Of a stretch of DNA of 64,000 bases, positions 35,140 through 43,939 are shown one piece after another. This DNA is from Pseudomonas fortuita (lineage in GTDB: Bacteria; Pseudomonadota; Gammaproteobacteria; Pseudomonadales; Pseudomonadaceae): the NCBI RefSeq assembly GCF_026898135.2, contig NZ_CP114035.2, positions 5,249,501-5,313,500 on the forward strand, read 5' to 3'. The notes beneath the pieces are model-generated. The model was not told the DNA's origin. It ran no database searches and saw only the letters and a list, made by a program, of their open reading frames with translations. Position 1 is the first letter of the stretch, and each line of letters opens with the position of its first letter. A program made the position numbers and the translations under genes.

Positions 35140-36432
35140 TCAGTTGGCTGCGATAACCGTGCCACGGCATTCGCCAAAACCGATGCTGGCCACGCCGTCA
35201 CGCGTGCAGCGGGCACGCAGGATGATTTCGTCGCCGTCTTCGAGGAACTTGCGTACCTCGCCGCTGGCCAGTTCAATCGGCAGCTTGCCGCCTTCGGTGA
35301 TTTCCAGCAGGCTGCCGTACGAACCCGGCGTAGCGCCCGACAAGGTGCCCGAACCGAACAGGTCGCCCGACTGCAACTGGCAGCCATTGACGCTGTGGTG
35401 CGCCACCAGCTGGGCAACGGTCCAGTACATGCTGCGGGTGTTGCTCAGGGTCAGGCGGTGCGGGGCAACGCCCTGCTCGCGCATGCGCTCGGTCAGCAGC
35501 AGCACTTCAAGTTCGATATCGTATGCACCGGCGGCCTGGTCGCGCTTGTCCAAAAGGTATGACAGCGGCTGCGGGTCGCCTTCCGGGCGTGCAGGCTGGG
35601 CGCAGCGGAAGGGCTCCAGCGCTTCGGCAGTGACCACCCAGGGCGAGATCGTGGTAATGAAGCTTTTGGACAGGAACGGCCCCAATGGCTGATATTCCCA
35701 GGCCTGGATATCACGCGCCGACCAGTCGTTGAGCAGGCACAGGCCGGCCACGTGCTCGGCGGCGTCGCCGACCGGGATCGCCTGGCCCATGTCATTGCCC
35801 TGGCCAATCCAGATGCCCAGCTCCAGTTCGTAGTCCAGCCGCGCGCAAGGGCCAAAGCTCGGCTCGGTGTGCCCGGCCGGCAAGGTCTGGCCCTTGGGCC
35901 GGCGCACGTCGGTGCCGGACGGGCGGATGGTCGAGGCGCGACCGTGATAACCGATCGGCACGTACTTGTAGTTGGGCAGCAACGGGTTGTCGGGGCGGAA
36001 CAGCTTGCCCACGTTCTTGGCGTGCTCGATGCCCACGTAGAAGTCGGTGTAGTCACCGATCTGCGCGGGTACATGCAACTGGCAGGCGCTGGCCGGGTAC
36101 AGCGCGGCCTGCAGCGCAGCCTGGTGTTCGCTGTGTTCGCCAAGCAGCACCTGCAAGCGCTCACGCAGGGCGACACGGGCGCTGCGGCCCAGCGCAAAGA
36201 ATGCGTTCAACGCCCCACCACGGGTGGCTTCGACGGCGGCCTTGGCGGCGCCGTCGAACAGGCCGGCGGCCAGCACCGCCTCCAGGTCAAGGATCGCGTC
36301 GCCGATGGCCACGCCACAGCGCCTGGCTTCACCCGGCCGGCTGAAGATACCCAATGGCAGGTTCTGCAGCGGGAAATCGCTGTGCCCGTTGGCATGCTCG
36401 ACCCAGCTACGGGCATTGGCAGTGTGGTTCAT
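35140..36432 (-). CDS. fahA: Fumarylacetoacetase
   Basis: 430 residues. Hydrolyses fumarylacetoacetate to fumarate and acetoacetate, the last step of tyrosine/phenylalanine breakdown. Metal and catalytic motifs are seen: DFYVGIEHAKNVG (catalytic His), LDYELELGIWIG, LLNDWSARDIQAWE and SGTLSGATPGSYGS. Starts 3 bp after hmgA. Also called hmgB. Confidence 0.96.
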   Translation of the reverse strand: MNHTANARSWVEHANGHSDFPLQNLPLGIFSRPGEARRCGVAIGDAILDLEAVLAAGLFDGAAKAAVEATRGGALNAFFALGRSARVALRERLQVLLGEHSEHQAALQAALYPASACQLHVPAQIGDYTDFYVGIEHAKNVGKLFRPDNPLLPNYKYVPIGYHGRASTIRPSGTDVRRPKGQTLPAGHTEPSFGPCARLDYELELGIWIGQGNDMGQAIPVGDAAEHVAGLCLLNDWSARDIQAWEYQPLGPFLSKSFITTISPWVVTAEALEPFRCAQPARPEGDPQPLSYLLDKRDQAAGAYDIELEVLLLTERMREQGVAPHRLTLSNTRSMYWTVAQLVAHHSVNGCQLQSGDLFGSGTLSGATPGSYGSLLEITEGGKLPIELASGEVRKFLEDGDEIILRARCTRDGVASIGFGECRGTVIAAN

Positions 36433-36435
36433 GGG

Positions 36436-37737
36436 TTATCTCCGGTTCGGGTTGAAGGTGCTCGGCAAGGTGGCCCAGCAACTGTCGTAGTCGGCCTGCA
36501 ATTGCGGGCATTCAAGGGCTTGCTGGCTCGGGCGCAGCACTTGGCTGGTCTCGAACATGAAGGCCATGGTGTTGTCGATCTTGTGCGGCGCCAGGTCGGC
36601 GGCAATGGCTTTTTCGCAGGTTTCGGCGTCGGGGCCATGGGCGCTCATCACGCCGTGCAACGACGCGCCACCGGGCAGGAAGCCCTCGGCCTTGGCATCG
36701 TAGGCACCGCTGATCAAGCCCATGAACTCGTTCATCAGGTTGCGGTGGAACCATGGTGGACGGAAGGTGTTCTCGGCCACCATCCAGCGTGGCGGGAAGA
36801 TCACGAAGTCCATGTTGGCCAGGCCGTGCACGCTGGTCGGCGAAGTCAGCACGGTGAAGATCGACGGGTCCGGGTGGTCGAAGCTGACCGTACCAATGGT
36901 GTTGAAGCGGCGCAGGTCGTATTTGTACGGCACGTTGCTGCCGTGCCAGGCAACCACATCCAGCGGCGAGTGCTGCAGTTCGCAGCCCCAGTGTTCGCCG
37001 AGAAACTTCTGCACCAGTTGCACCGGCCCTTCGGCCTCTTCGTAATGCGCCACCGGGGCAAGGAAGTCGCGCGGGTTGGCCAGGCCGTTGCTGCCGATCG
37101 GGCCCAGCTCCGGAAGACGCAGCGGTGCACCGTGGTTTTCGGCGATATAGCCACGGGCCTGGCCGTCGAGCAGTTCGACGCGGAACTTCATGCCACGAGG
37201 GATCACTGCAATTTCCAGCGGCTCGACCTCCAGCACACCCAGTTCGGTGGCAATGCGCAGGCGGCCCTGTTCGGGCACCAGCAGCAGTTCACCATCGGCG
37301 TTGAAGAACACCCGCTCCATTGAACGGTTGGCGCGGTAGATGTAGATGCTCACGCCGGCCGGTTTCTCCGCGCTGGCGTTGGCCACCATGGGCAGCCAGC
37401 CTTCGATGAAGTCGGTCGGCTCGGCAGGCATCGGCTGGGGGCTCCAGCGCAGGCGGTTGGGGTTGATGGCCCCCAGCGGCCCGCTCAGCGGCTGGCGTGC
37501 CAGGCGCTCGAAACGCGGGTGCAATGCAGACGGGCGAATACGATACAACCAGGTACGGCGCAGCTCGCTGCGGGCCATGGTAAACGCGGTGCCCGAGAGC
37601 AGCTCGGCATACAGCCCGTAGGGTGCCTTCTGCGGCGAGTTCTGCCCGACCGGCAGGGCACCTGGCAGCGCTTCGCTGGCAAACTCATTGCCGAAGCCGC
37701 TGAGGTAGTGAAGGTCGGGTGATGTGTCGCGATTCAT
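36436..37737 (-). CDS. hmgA: Homogentisate 1,2-dioxygenase
   Basis: 433 residues, opens the homogentisate ring with Fe(II) and O2 to make maleylacetoacetate. N-terminal [19 protein letters not shown] and the iron-site region [17 protein letters not shown] are intact, with [14 protein letters not shown] near the C-terminus. First gene of hmgA-fahA-maiA, facing hmgR. Its promoter region holds the HmgR palindrome. Confidence 0.97.
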   Translation of the reverse strand: MNRDTSPDLHYLSGFGNEFASEALPGALPVGQNSPQKAPYGLYAELLSGTAFTMARSELRRTWLYRIRPSALHPRFERLARQPLSGPLGAINPNRLRWSPQPMPAEPTDFIEGWLPMVANASAEKPAGVSIYIYRANRSMERVFFNADGELLLVPEQGRLRIATELGVLEVEPLEIAVIPRGMKFRVELLDGQARGYIAENHGAPLRLPELGPIGSNGLANPRDFLAPVAHYEEAEGPVQLVQKFLGEHWGCELQHSPLDVVAWHGSNVPYKYDLRRFNTIGTVSFDHPDPSIFTVLTSPTSVHGLANMDFVIFPPRWMVAENTFRPPWFHRNLMNEFMGLISGAYDAKAEGFLPGGASLHGVMSAHGPDAETCEKAIAADLAPHKIDNTMAFMFETSQVLRPSQQALECPQLQADYDSCWATLPSTFNPNRR

Positions 37738-37821
37738 CGATGCCTCCGGGCTCTGGTCGAGCCATTGCGGGCAGCTGGCTGCTGGCCCGATGCGGGTGAC
37801 AGCGCGTCTGCATTGTTTTTA

Positions 37822-37838
37822 TCGTAATCAGATTACGA
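37822..37838. promoter_or_regulatory. Probable HmgR operator
   Basis: TCGTAATCAGATTACGA is a perfect 17-bp palindrome between hmgA and hmgR, agreeing with the 17-bp palindromic HmgR target known in P. putida. A second weaker dyad CGTAATTTGCTACG follows at 37843-37856. Confidence 0.82.
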
Positions 37839-37904
37839 ATAACGTAATTTGCTACGCGCATGGCGTCAAGCTATAAAGGCGCGACTCGACGAATCCGGAA
37901 GCAG

Positions 37905-38693
37905 ATGTCCATGACCAAAGCCAGCTCCTCCGCCGACAACGGCAAGCAGAAAGTTCGCTCGGCGGAGGTTGGTACAGACATCCTCAAAGCCCTTGCCGAG
38001 CTCTCCCCTTCCACCTCGCTGTCACGCCTGTCAGAACATGTGCAGATGCCGGCGAGCAAGGTGCACCGCTACCTGCAGGCACTGATTGCCAGCGGCTTTG
38101 CCGAGCAGGATGCAGCCACCAACCATTACGGCCTGGGCCGCGAGGCACTGCGGGTGGGGCTGGCGGCGCTGGGCAGCATTGATGTATTGAAAATTGCCGC
38201 ACTGCCGCTGTCGCAACTGCGCGACGAACTGAACGAGAGCTGCTTCATCGCGGTGTGGGGCAACCAGGGCGCCACCGTGGTCAGCATTGAACCCGCGGTG
38301 CGTGCAGTGACTGTGGTCACGCAGATGGGCTCGGTGCTGCCGCTGCTCACTTCGTCCACAGGCCTGGTGTTCGCTGCCTACCTGCCTGAGCGCGAGACCC
38401 TGGAGTTGCGTGATCGGGAACTGGCTGCCCTGCAGCAGCGTGCAGACGACTACCAAGCAGTACTGGCGGGCATCCGCGAACGCGGCCTGCACCATGTGCA
38501 CGGGCTGCTGATGCCGGGCGTGGATGCGCTGTCGGCGCCGGTGTTCAACGCCTTGGGGCAGATTGCTGCCGTAATGACCGTGGTCGGGCCGACATCGATC
38601 TTCCATGCCGACGAGCACGGTCCGGCGGCGCAACGGCTGCTGGCGGCAGCGCGGGAAACCAGCTGGCGGATGGGCTATTCGCCTGCTGCCTGA
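37905..38693 (+). CDS. hmgR: IclR-family repressor of homogentisate degradation
   Basis: 262 residues from ATG 37905; ATG 37911, which has better spacing from GGAAG, and an upstream ATG in a longer frame at 37860 are alternatives. Winged helix at ~20-80 (LSRLSEHVQMPASKVHRYLQAL), then the IclR effector domain (LPLLTSSTGLVFAAYLPE). HmgR is known to repress hmgABC and respond to homogentisate. Divergent from hmgA, sharing the palindromic operator. Confidence 0.92.
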   Translation: MSMTKASSSADNGKQKVRSAEVGTDILKALAELSPSTSLSRLSEHVQMPASKVHRYLQALIASGFAEQDAATNHYGLGREALRVGLAALGSIDVLKIAALPLSQLRDELNESCFIAVWGNQGATVVSIEPAVRAVTVVTQMGSVLPLLTSSTGLVFAAYLPERETLELRDRELAALQQRADDYQAVLAGIRERGLHHVHGLLMPGVDALSAPVFNALGQIAAVMTVVGPTSIFHADEHGPAAQRLLAAARETSWRMGYSPAA

Positions 38694-38768
38694 ACGCTGG
38701 CGGCACTATTGCCCGATACGTAAAGGTGAATGTCATAAGCCGCTATTTTTCCTACCGGATCAAGCGCT

Positions 38769-38774
38769 TATTCT
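38769..38774 (+). promoter_or_regulatory. Possible -10 element for the candidate small RNA
   Basis: TATTCT preceded 17 bp upstream by TTTTTC. It matches sigma70/RpoS -10 elements only partly, but is placed ~7 bp ahead of a strong hairpin that ends in a terminator. Confidence 0.4.
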
Positions 38775-38780
38775 TTACTC

Positions 38781-38903
38781 ACTGGCCGGCATGAAGGGCT
38801 CTCCCCCCGCCTTTCATGCCGGCGAGGTTCACCGACGTAGATTTTGAAGCTCCTTGATCTGACGTCTCGATTGGCCGCTGCGGCTTGCAGCGGCCTTTTT
38901 TTT
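38781..38903 (+). ncRNA. Candidate small RNA (~123 nt) with 5' hairpin and intrinsic terminator
   Basis: A 15-bp stem (38785-38799 with 38809-38823, one G-U pair) carries a 9-base C-rich loop TCTCCCCCC. A ~50-nt linker follows, then a 9-bp terminator stem and eight T residues. No open frame of note. This layout (structured 5' end, C-rich exposed loop, U-tail) is typical of Hfq-dependent trans-acting RNAs. Alternatively it is the tail of the hmgR transcript. I cannot assign a known RNA family. Confidence 0.55.
38873..38903 (+). terminator. Rho-independent terminator
   Basis: GGCCGCTGC / GCAGCGGCC with a 5-base loop GGCTT and a run of eight T. It ends the candidate small RNA, 180 bp after the hmgR stop. 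Confidence 0.92.
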
Positions 38904-38939
38904 GCCCTGAACAACATGCGCTCTCGACTGGCTGACGCG

Positions 38940-39064
38940 GCCCCTGTGGGAGCGGCCTTGTGTCGCGATCGGGCTGCAAAGCAGCCCCGGCAATTTATGC
39001 AGTGCGGCTGATATCCTGGGGCCGCTCTGCGGCCCAATCGCGACGCAAGGCCGCTCCCACAAAG
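38940..39064. repeat. REP pair, inverted
   Basis: Two inverted REP copies of the GTCGCGA variant (38945-38970 and 39037-39060), with inner GC-rich stems GGGCTGCAAAGCAGCCC and GGGGCCGCTCTGCGGCCC. Together with the small-RNA candidate it fills the ~390-bp gap between hmgR and the SDR gene. Confidence 0.84.
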
Positions 39065-39079
39065 TACCCTGCAAGCTCT

Positions 39080-39997
39080 CTACAGCGGGTACTTCTGCAG
39101 GTTCGCCATCATCTGCTGCAGCGCCTGCAAACTGTCCTGCGGATGCACTGCCCGCTCAAAGTCACCGATCCGTGCCCAGTTCTCGGCCACCTGCTCCGGG
39201 GTAAAGCCTTCGCGCGGATCGAAGCCCACCCCCAGGCTGCGCTCCCAACGCACCTTGCCCACCCAGCCGCCGCCTACTTCGAACAGCTCACCGGTGCCCT
39301 GGCACTGCTCGCTGCCCAGGTACACCACCAGCGGGCTGACCAACTCGGGCTTGAGCCGCTCGAATACCTGGGGCGGGATCAGACCTTCGGTCATGCGCGT
39401 GCCACCGGTGGGGGCGATGGCGTTGGCCAGGATGCCGTGCTTGCGCCCTTCGATCGCCAGGGTGCGGGTCAGCCCGTACAAGCCCAGCTTGGCCATGCCG
39501 TAGTTGGCTTGGCCGAAATTGCCGTAAATGCCAGAGGTAGAAGCGGTGAAGATCACCCGCCCCCAGTTCTGCTCACGCAGGTGGGGCCAGGCCGCGCGGG
39601 TGACTTTGTAGGCCCCTTCAACGTGCACCTGGTAGACCTGCTCCCAGTCGCTGTCGTCCATCTTGTGGAAGGTCTTGTCACGCAGGATACCTGCATTGTT
39701 TACCAGCACATCAACCCGGCCAAAGCTGTCCAGGGCCTGCTCGACGATACGTGCACCCTGGCTGACCGAATCGTGGTTGGCGATGGCGATGCCACCGGCG
39801 GCGCGGATCTCTTCCACCACCCGGTCGGCGGCCGAGGCGCTGGCACCTTCACCGTGGGTAGATCCGCCGAGGTCGTTCACCACCACCTTGGCGCCACGTG
39901 CGGCGAACAGCAGCGCATGGGCACGGCCGAGGCCACCGCCGGCTCCGGTGACAATCACCACGCGATCTTGCAGACGGACAGGCTCGCTCATGCTCAT
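39080..39997 (-). CDS. Short-chain dehydrogenase (MFE/17-beta-HSD4-like)
   Basis: 305 residues. NAD-binding motif TGAGGGLGRA, NNAG (VLVNNAGILRDKTF) and catalytic YxxxK (GQANYGMAKLGLYG) are present; Ser is in ASTSGIYG. The pattern VVVNDLGGSTHGEG after the first strand is that of the dehydrogenase part of peroxisomal multifunctional enzyme, so a 3-hydroxyacyl-CoA dehydrogenase is likely. ATG 39991 is an alternative start. Confidence 0.88.
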   Translation of the reverse strand: MSMSEPVRLQDRVVIVTGAGGGLGRAHALLFAARGAKVVVNDLGGSTHGEGASASAADRVVEEIRAAGGIAIANHDSVSQGARIVEQALDSFGRVDVLVNNAGILRDKTFHKMDDSDWEQVYQVHVEGAYKVTRAAWPHLREQNWGRVIFTASTSGIYGNFGQANYGMAKLGLYGLTRTLAIEGRKHGILANAIAPTGGTRMTEGLIPPQVFERLKPELVSPLVVYLGSEQCQGTGELFEVGGGWVGKVRWERSLGVGFDPREGFTPEQVAENWARIGDFERAVHPQDSLQALQQMMANLQKYPL

Positions 39998-40105
39998 GGC
40001 TCCAGGCAGGTTCAGGTAAGCCGAGTGTCCGCCGCAAGCAACGGGCGGACAACAAAGCTCACGCAGGCTGAATGCCTGGCAATAACGCAGGGCGATGCGG
40101 CCCGG

Positions 40106-41011
40106 TCAGGACCACGCCACTTTCTGCGGATAGAAGCTCACAGGCTGCTCACGAAAGGCCAGGTAGTGGCGCAGCACCTGGGCTGGCGCTTCAGTGTGCG
40201 GGTAATGGCCAATGCCCGGTAGCTGCACGGTGTCCGGTTCCGGCACCAGTTGCCGGTAGCGCTCAAGCATGTGCGTGCCGGAAAGCGGGTCGACCACGCC
40301 ATTGATCAGGCGCAGTGGCACGCCTGAACGCTGCATCGCCCCGACCCAGCGCTCGCGGTGCAATCTGCGCTCGGGCATATAGCCCACCAGCTTGTGCAGG
40401 ATGCGCGTCCCCCGGTTGGCGGCAATCAGGCTCCAGAAATCATCCAGAGCACTTTCGCTGGGGTGGGTGCAAGGGCCGTAGACCTGCGTCACGTTGCGCA
40501 CCAGGTCATCACGCCCGAACGAACGCCCGACCAGCCAGCCGAACCGGCTGAGTAGCAGCTTCTGGATCAGCAGCATGCGGCAGCTTTCGGGGAACAGCCC
40601 GCTGTTGAGGAAAACGCAGCTGGCAACCTCGGCACGCTGTTCATGGTGCCGTGCCAGCAATTCCTGGGCGACGCTGCCGCCGTAGTCGTGGGCCAGCAGG
40701 TGCACCGGCTGGTCGACCTGCAGGTGGCCAAGCAAAGCCTCCTGCAAGTCCGCCTGCTCCATCAGGCTGTAGGCGTGATCGACCGGCTTGGCCGAATCGC
40801 CAAAGCCCAGCATGTCGCAAGCGATCACCCTGAAGCGTTGGCTCAAAGGCCCCCACAAATAGTGCCAATCCCAGCTGGCGGTGGGGAAACCGTGTAACAG
40901 AAGCAGGGGCTCTCCTTGCCCTGCGGTCCAGTAGCGGATGCTCTGGCCCCGGAAAGTGAAACTCTGTCCCCGGGTACGCCAGACGCACAATGGAATTTCG
41001 GCCATAGGCAT
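40106..41011 (-). CDS. Alpha/beta hydrolase resembling MEST/PEG1
   Basis: 301 residues from ATG 41011 (41005 also possible). Oxyanion motif LLLHGFPTASWDW, nucleophile elbow HDYGGSVAQELL with Asp as the nucleophile (as in epoxide hydrolases and haloalkane dehalogenases), acid in INGVVDPLSG and a histidine in GIGHYPHTEAP. The stretches NSGLFPESCRMLLIQKLL and YGPCTHPSESALDDFW recall vertebrate MEST (mesoderm-specific transcript). Substrate unknown. Confidence 0.85.
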   Translation of the reverse strand: MPMAEIPLCVWRTRGQSFTFRGQSIRYWTAGQGEPLLLLHGFPTASWDWHYLWGPLSQRFRVIACDMLGFGDSAKPVDHAYSLMEQADLQEALLGHLQVDQPVHLLAHDYGGSVAQELLARHHEQRAEVASCVFLNSGLFPESCRMLLIQKLLLSRFGWLVGRSFGRDDLVRNVTQVYGPCTHPSESALDDFWSLIAANRGTRILHKLVGYMPERRLHRERWVGAMQRSGVPLRLINGVVDPLSGTHMLERYRQLVPEPDTVQLPGIGHYPHTEAPAQVLRHYLAFREQPVSFYPQKVAWS

Positions 41012-41187
41012 CAGAACGGTCCCGGTGATTTGGTGTTGGCGGAATAGGGCAAGGCTGCGGTCATTGCATGTCACCTCGGCACATACATGTGCTCTCTATG
41101 TCGAGGCAGAGTCTAGCCAGCAGGCCATGGGCTGAAACTTGCGTTGCCAGCCAGCTTGATGACTGAGCGAGTCAGTGGCACGAACGG

Positions 41188-41874
41188 TCAGAGCAGCATG
41201 GCCAGCAGCGGTGCCGCGAACAGGTTCAACAGCCCCGTCAGGACCATGACCAGCCCGGCCACCGAGCCTTCCTCGCGGCCTACCTCCTGGGCCCGGCTGA
41301 CCCCGGCACCATGCGCGCCAACGCCGAACAGCGCACCCCGTGCCAACGGCGTGCGCAGCGGCAACCAGCGCAGCAGCACGCCACCGAACATGGCGCCGAG
41401 CACGCCGGTGAACATCACGAACACCGCCGTCAGCTCTGGCACCCCACCCAGGTCATGGGCCAAGGGCATGGCAAACGGCGTGGTGATCGAACGCGGCACC
41501 AGCGACAGGCTGGTTGCGTTGTCCAGCGCCAGCAGGTGCGCAAGGCCCCATGAGCTGGCGATCGAGGCACTGCTGCCCGCCACCATGCCCACCATCAGCG
41601 CCGGCCAATGGCGCGCCAGCATGGCCCGCTGCTGCCAGATCGGCACCGCGAAGGCCACGGTCACCGGGCCGAGCACGCTCATCAACCAGTGGGTGTTGCG
41701 GGCATATTCGGCATAGGCTGTATGCAGCGGCACTGCCACCGCCAGCAGCAACACTGGCACCAGGATCAACGGCGACAGCAGGTAGCGCTTGCTGCGCCGG
41801 TACAGCCAGCGGCTGCCCAGATACGCCAGCAGGGTCAGGGCCAACCAGAACAGCGGCATGGGTTCAAGGCTCAT
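41188..41874 (-). CDS. lrgB: LrgB/CidB-family membrane protein
   Basis: 228 residues, about six or seven membrane helices, with family motifs PVTVAFAVPIWQQ, SITTPFAMPLA and GVGAHGAGVSRA. Partner of the LrgA-type protein overlapping it by 11 bp. The pair is linked with murein hydrolase control and pyruvate/overflow transport in other bacteria; the role here is unknown. Confidence 0.92.
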   Translation of the reverse strand: MSLEPMPLFWLALTLLAYLGSRWLYRRSKRYLLSPLILVPVLLLAVAVPLHTAYAEYARNTHWLMSVLGPVTVAFAVPIWQQRAMLARHWPALMVGMVAGSSASIASSWGLAHLLALDNATSLSLVPRSITTPFAMPLAHDLGGVPELTAVFVMFTGVLGAMFGGVLLRWLPLRTPLARGALFGVGAHGAGVSRAQEVGREEGSVAGLVMVLTGLLNLFAAPLLAMLL

Positions 41875-42250
41875 GGCGCAAACTCCAGCGGCACACCAGC
41901 TCCACGGTCAAAGCAGTCACCACCATCACCATCAGCGTGCTCACGGCGATCACCAGCAAAATGCGCCAGCCCTCTTCACGGATGAGCGAACCGTAATCAA
42001 GCAGGCTCATCAGCGCCGGGATGAAAAACAGCAGCATCTCAGCCATCAGCCAGCCAGCGCCCAATTGCAGCATGGCCGGCTTGAGCACACCCGAAGCGAA
42101 CAGTATCAGCAACAGTGCCAGGCCCATCACGCCACCGGGGATCGGCCAGCCCAGCCAACTGGCGAGCTGGCCGCCGAGCAGGAACAAAGAACAAAGGATC
42201 GCCAGCTCGACAAGCAGGCGCAGGGCTTTTTTCATTAACGCGGGTTTCAT
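41864..42250 (-). CDS. lrgA: LrgA/CidA-family holin-like protein
   Basis: 128 residues from ATG 42250, with GAGGA spaced 9 bp upstream; ATG 42235 is also possible. Four membrane helices with WPIPGGVMGLALLLILF and LLFFIPALMSLLDYG, diagnostic for the family. First gene of the lrgAB pair, divergent from the LysR gene. Confidence 0.92.
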   Translation of the reverse strand: MKPALMKKALRLLVELAILCSLFLLGGQLASWLGWPIPGGVMGLALLLILFASGVLKPAMLQLGAGWLMAEMLLFFIPALMSLLDYGSLIREEGWRILLVIAVSTLMVMVVTALTVELVCRWSLRHEP

Positions 42251-42347
42251 GGTGCGGATTCCTCGACAAGCCCTCATTTTAAGATTCGGCTGCCTAGGCC
42301 AGAAGCGAATTGTTAGACTGGTCGCCATTCCATAATGGAATCCGAGC

Positions 42348-43241
42348 ATGGAATTCAAACAACTGCGCAGCTTTATCGAAGTGGTCCAACGCGGCGGTTT
42401 TACCCAGGCGGCGCAAACCCTGCACATCAGCCAGTCGGCGGTGAGCAAGCAGGTAGCACAGCTGGAGCAAGATGTGGGCCAGCCGCTCCTGGAGCGCCAG
42501 GCCTCGCAGCTGCACCTGACGGCTGCCGGGCGCATTGTGCTGGAGCGTGGCGAGGCCCTGCTACGCCAACGCCAGGCACTGCTAAATGAACTCGACGACC
42601 TAAGCCAGATGGAGCGTGGCGAGCTGCGCCTGGGGTTGCCGATGCTGGGCAGTGACGCCTTGTTCGCCAGTTTGTTCGCCGAGTATCGGCGGCGCCACCC
42701 TAACATCGCGATCCAGTTGCTCGAAGGTGGCAGCCGTAACGTGGAGCAGGCGGTGAAGAGTGGCGAACTGGAACTGGGCGGCAGCCTGACGCCTAGCGAC
42801 GAAACGTTCGACTACCAGCCGTTTTGCAATGAACCGCTGGATGCCCTGCTGCCGGCTGGCCATGCCTTGGCGGGCCTGGACGGGGTCGACCTGGGGCAAC
42901 TGGCCGATACGCCGTTCCTGCTGTTTCAGCGCAGCTTCGTGCTCAATGACCGGCTGCTGAAGGCGTGCCAGCAGCAAGGGTTTATCCCGAAGGAAGGCGG
43001 CCGCAGTGGCCAGGCGGATTTTTTGGCAGCGCTGGTGGCAGCGGGCCAAGGCGTGGTGTTGCTGCCCCGGGTGGTGGCAAAAGCGCTTGAGCGCCCTGGG
43101 GTGGTGCGTTTGCCGCTGCGTTCGCCGCAGGATTTGCGGTGGGATATTGCCTTTATCTGGCGGCGCGGGGCGTACCTGTCACGGGCGGCGCAGGCGTGGT
43201 TGGCGTTGCTGCGCGAGTGGCCGGTGCCGGGCAGTAGCTAA
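42348..43241 (+). CDS. LysR-family regulator next to lrgAB (CidR-like position)
   Basis: 297 residues. HTH at 1-60 (EVVQRGGFTQAAQTLHISQSAVSKQ) and LysR effector domain. LysR regulators control cidAB/lrgAB in several bacteria, so the divergent lrgAB pair is the likely target. Shares the ~97-bp gap with lrgA. Confidence 0.9.
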   Translation: MEFKQLRSFIEVVQRGGFTQAAQTLHISQSAVSKQVAQLEQDVGQPLLERQASQLHLTAAGRIVLERGEALLRQRQALLNELDDLSQMERGELRLGLPMLGSDALFASLFAEYRRRHPNIAIQLLEGGSRNVEQAVKSGELELGGSLTPSDETFDYQPFCNEPLDALLPAGHALAGLDGVDLGQLADTPFLLFQRSFVLNDRLLKACQQQGFIPKEGGRSGQADFLAALVAAGQGVVLLPRVVAKALERPGVVRLPLRSPQDLRWDIAFIWRRGAYLSRAAQAWLALLREWPVPGSS

Positions 43242-43253
43242 TGATTGAGCCAG

Positions 43254-43349
43254 TGCCGGCCCTTTCGCGGGTGAACCCGCTCCCACAGGGACACCACAGT
43301 TTGGGAAAACTGCGCCCTACATGTGGGGTTTACCCGCGAAGAGGCCAGG
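43254..43349. repeat. REP pair, inverted
   Basis: Two inverted REP copies (CCTTTCGCGGGTGAACCCGC and GGGTTTACCCGCGAAGAGGC) between the LysR and flavodoxin genes, with a GTTTGGGAAAACTG spacer. Confidence 0.8.
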
Positions 43350-43367
43350 ACACGCGAGCATGCCCCG

Positions 43368-43823
43368 TCAGGCTTTCAACGCTTGAAGCAGCTCCGCCAA
43401 CCACGGTTCGGCATCGGCTTCCGGGGTCACCGTCTCGCTGGCATCCAGGCGCAGCATCGGCTGCACTTCGCGCACGCCCAGCTCGGCAAACAGCTCGCGC
43501 ATTTGTTCGCCACCACCACAGTAGGTATCGCCATAGCTGGCGTCGCCCAGCGCAATCACTGCACCCGGCAGGCCACGCCAGGCCGCAGGCAGGGTGTCAC
43601 GAATGGCGCTGTACAACGGCATGAGGTTGTCCGGCAGCTCGCCCATGCCGGTGGTCGAGGTCACGGCCAGCAAGGCGTCTGGGGCAAAACCTTCAAGGTC
43701 CTGCAAGGTGGCACGCGCCGCATGCCAGGCCTCCAGGCCTGCTGCCTTCAGCAGCGATTCGGCGTGACGGGCGACTTCTTCGGCGGTGCCATAGACCGAT
43801 CCGGAAATAATGGCGACTTTCAT
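43368..43823 (-). CDS. Flavodoxin (MioC-like)
   Basis: 151 residues, FMN-binding fold with the phosphate loop SGSVYGTAEEVA, TSTTGMGELPDN and the ring-binding loop GDASYGDTYCGGG. A single-domain electron carrier; partner enzyme unknown. The gene starts 116 bp from the LOV gene in the opposite direction. Confidence 0.92.
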   Translation of the reverse strand: MKVAIISGSVYGTAEEVARHAESLLKAAGLEAWHAARATLQDLEGFAPDALLAVTSTTGMGELPDNLMPLYSAIRDTLPAAWRGLPGAVIALGDASYGDTYCGGGEQMRELFAELGVREVQPMLRLDASETVTPEADAEPWLAELLQALKA

Positions 43824-43939
43824 CGGGTAGAGGATTCCGAAACTGAGTGAAAACGTAGGATACTAGCATTCAGCGCTGGCAAAAGGCCGCCTCTACCAAA
43901 GTCGCCGCCTTCAGCCTTTCTTTGCTCAATGGCCCAGAC

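Noticed and set aside
35752..37323. Long antisense open frame (523 codons) across hmgA/fahA
   Set aside because: It mirrors the codon bias of the real genes on the other strand, has no family pattern and no ribosome site. Similar antisense frames across the FUSC, receptor and fabV genes were left out for the same reason.
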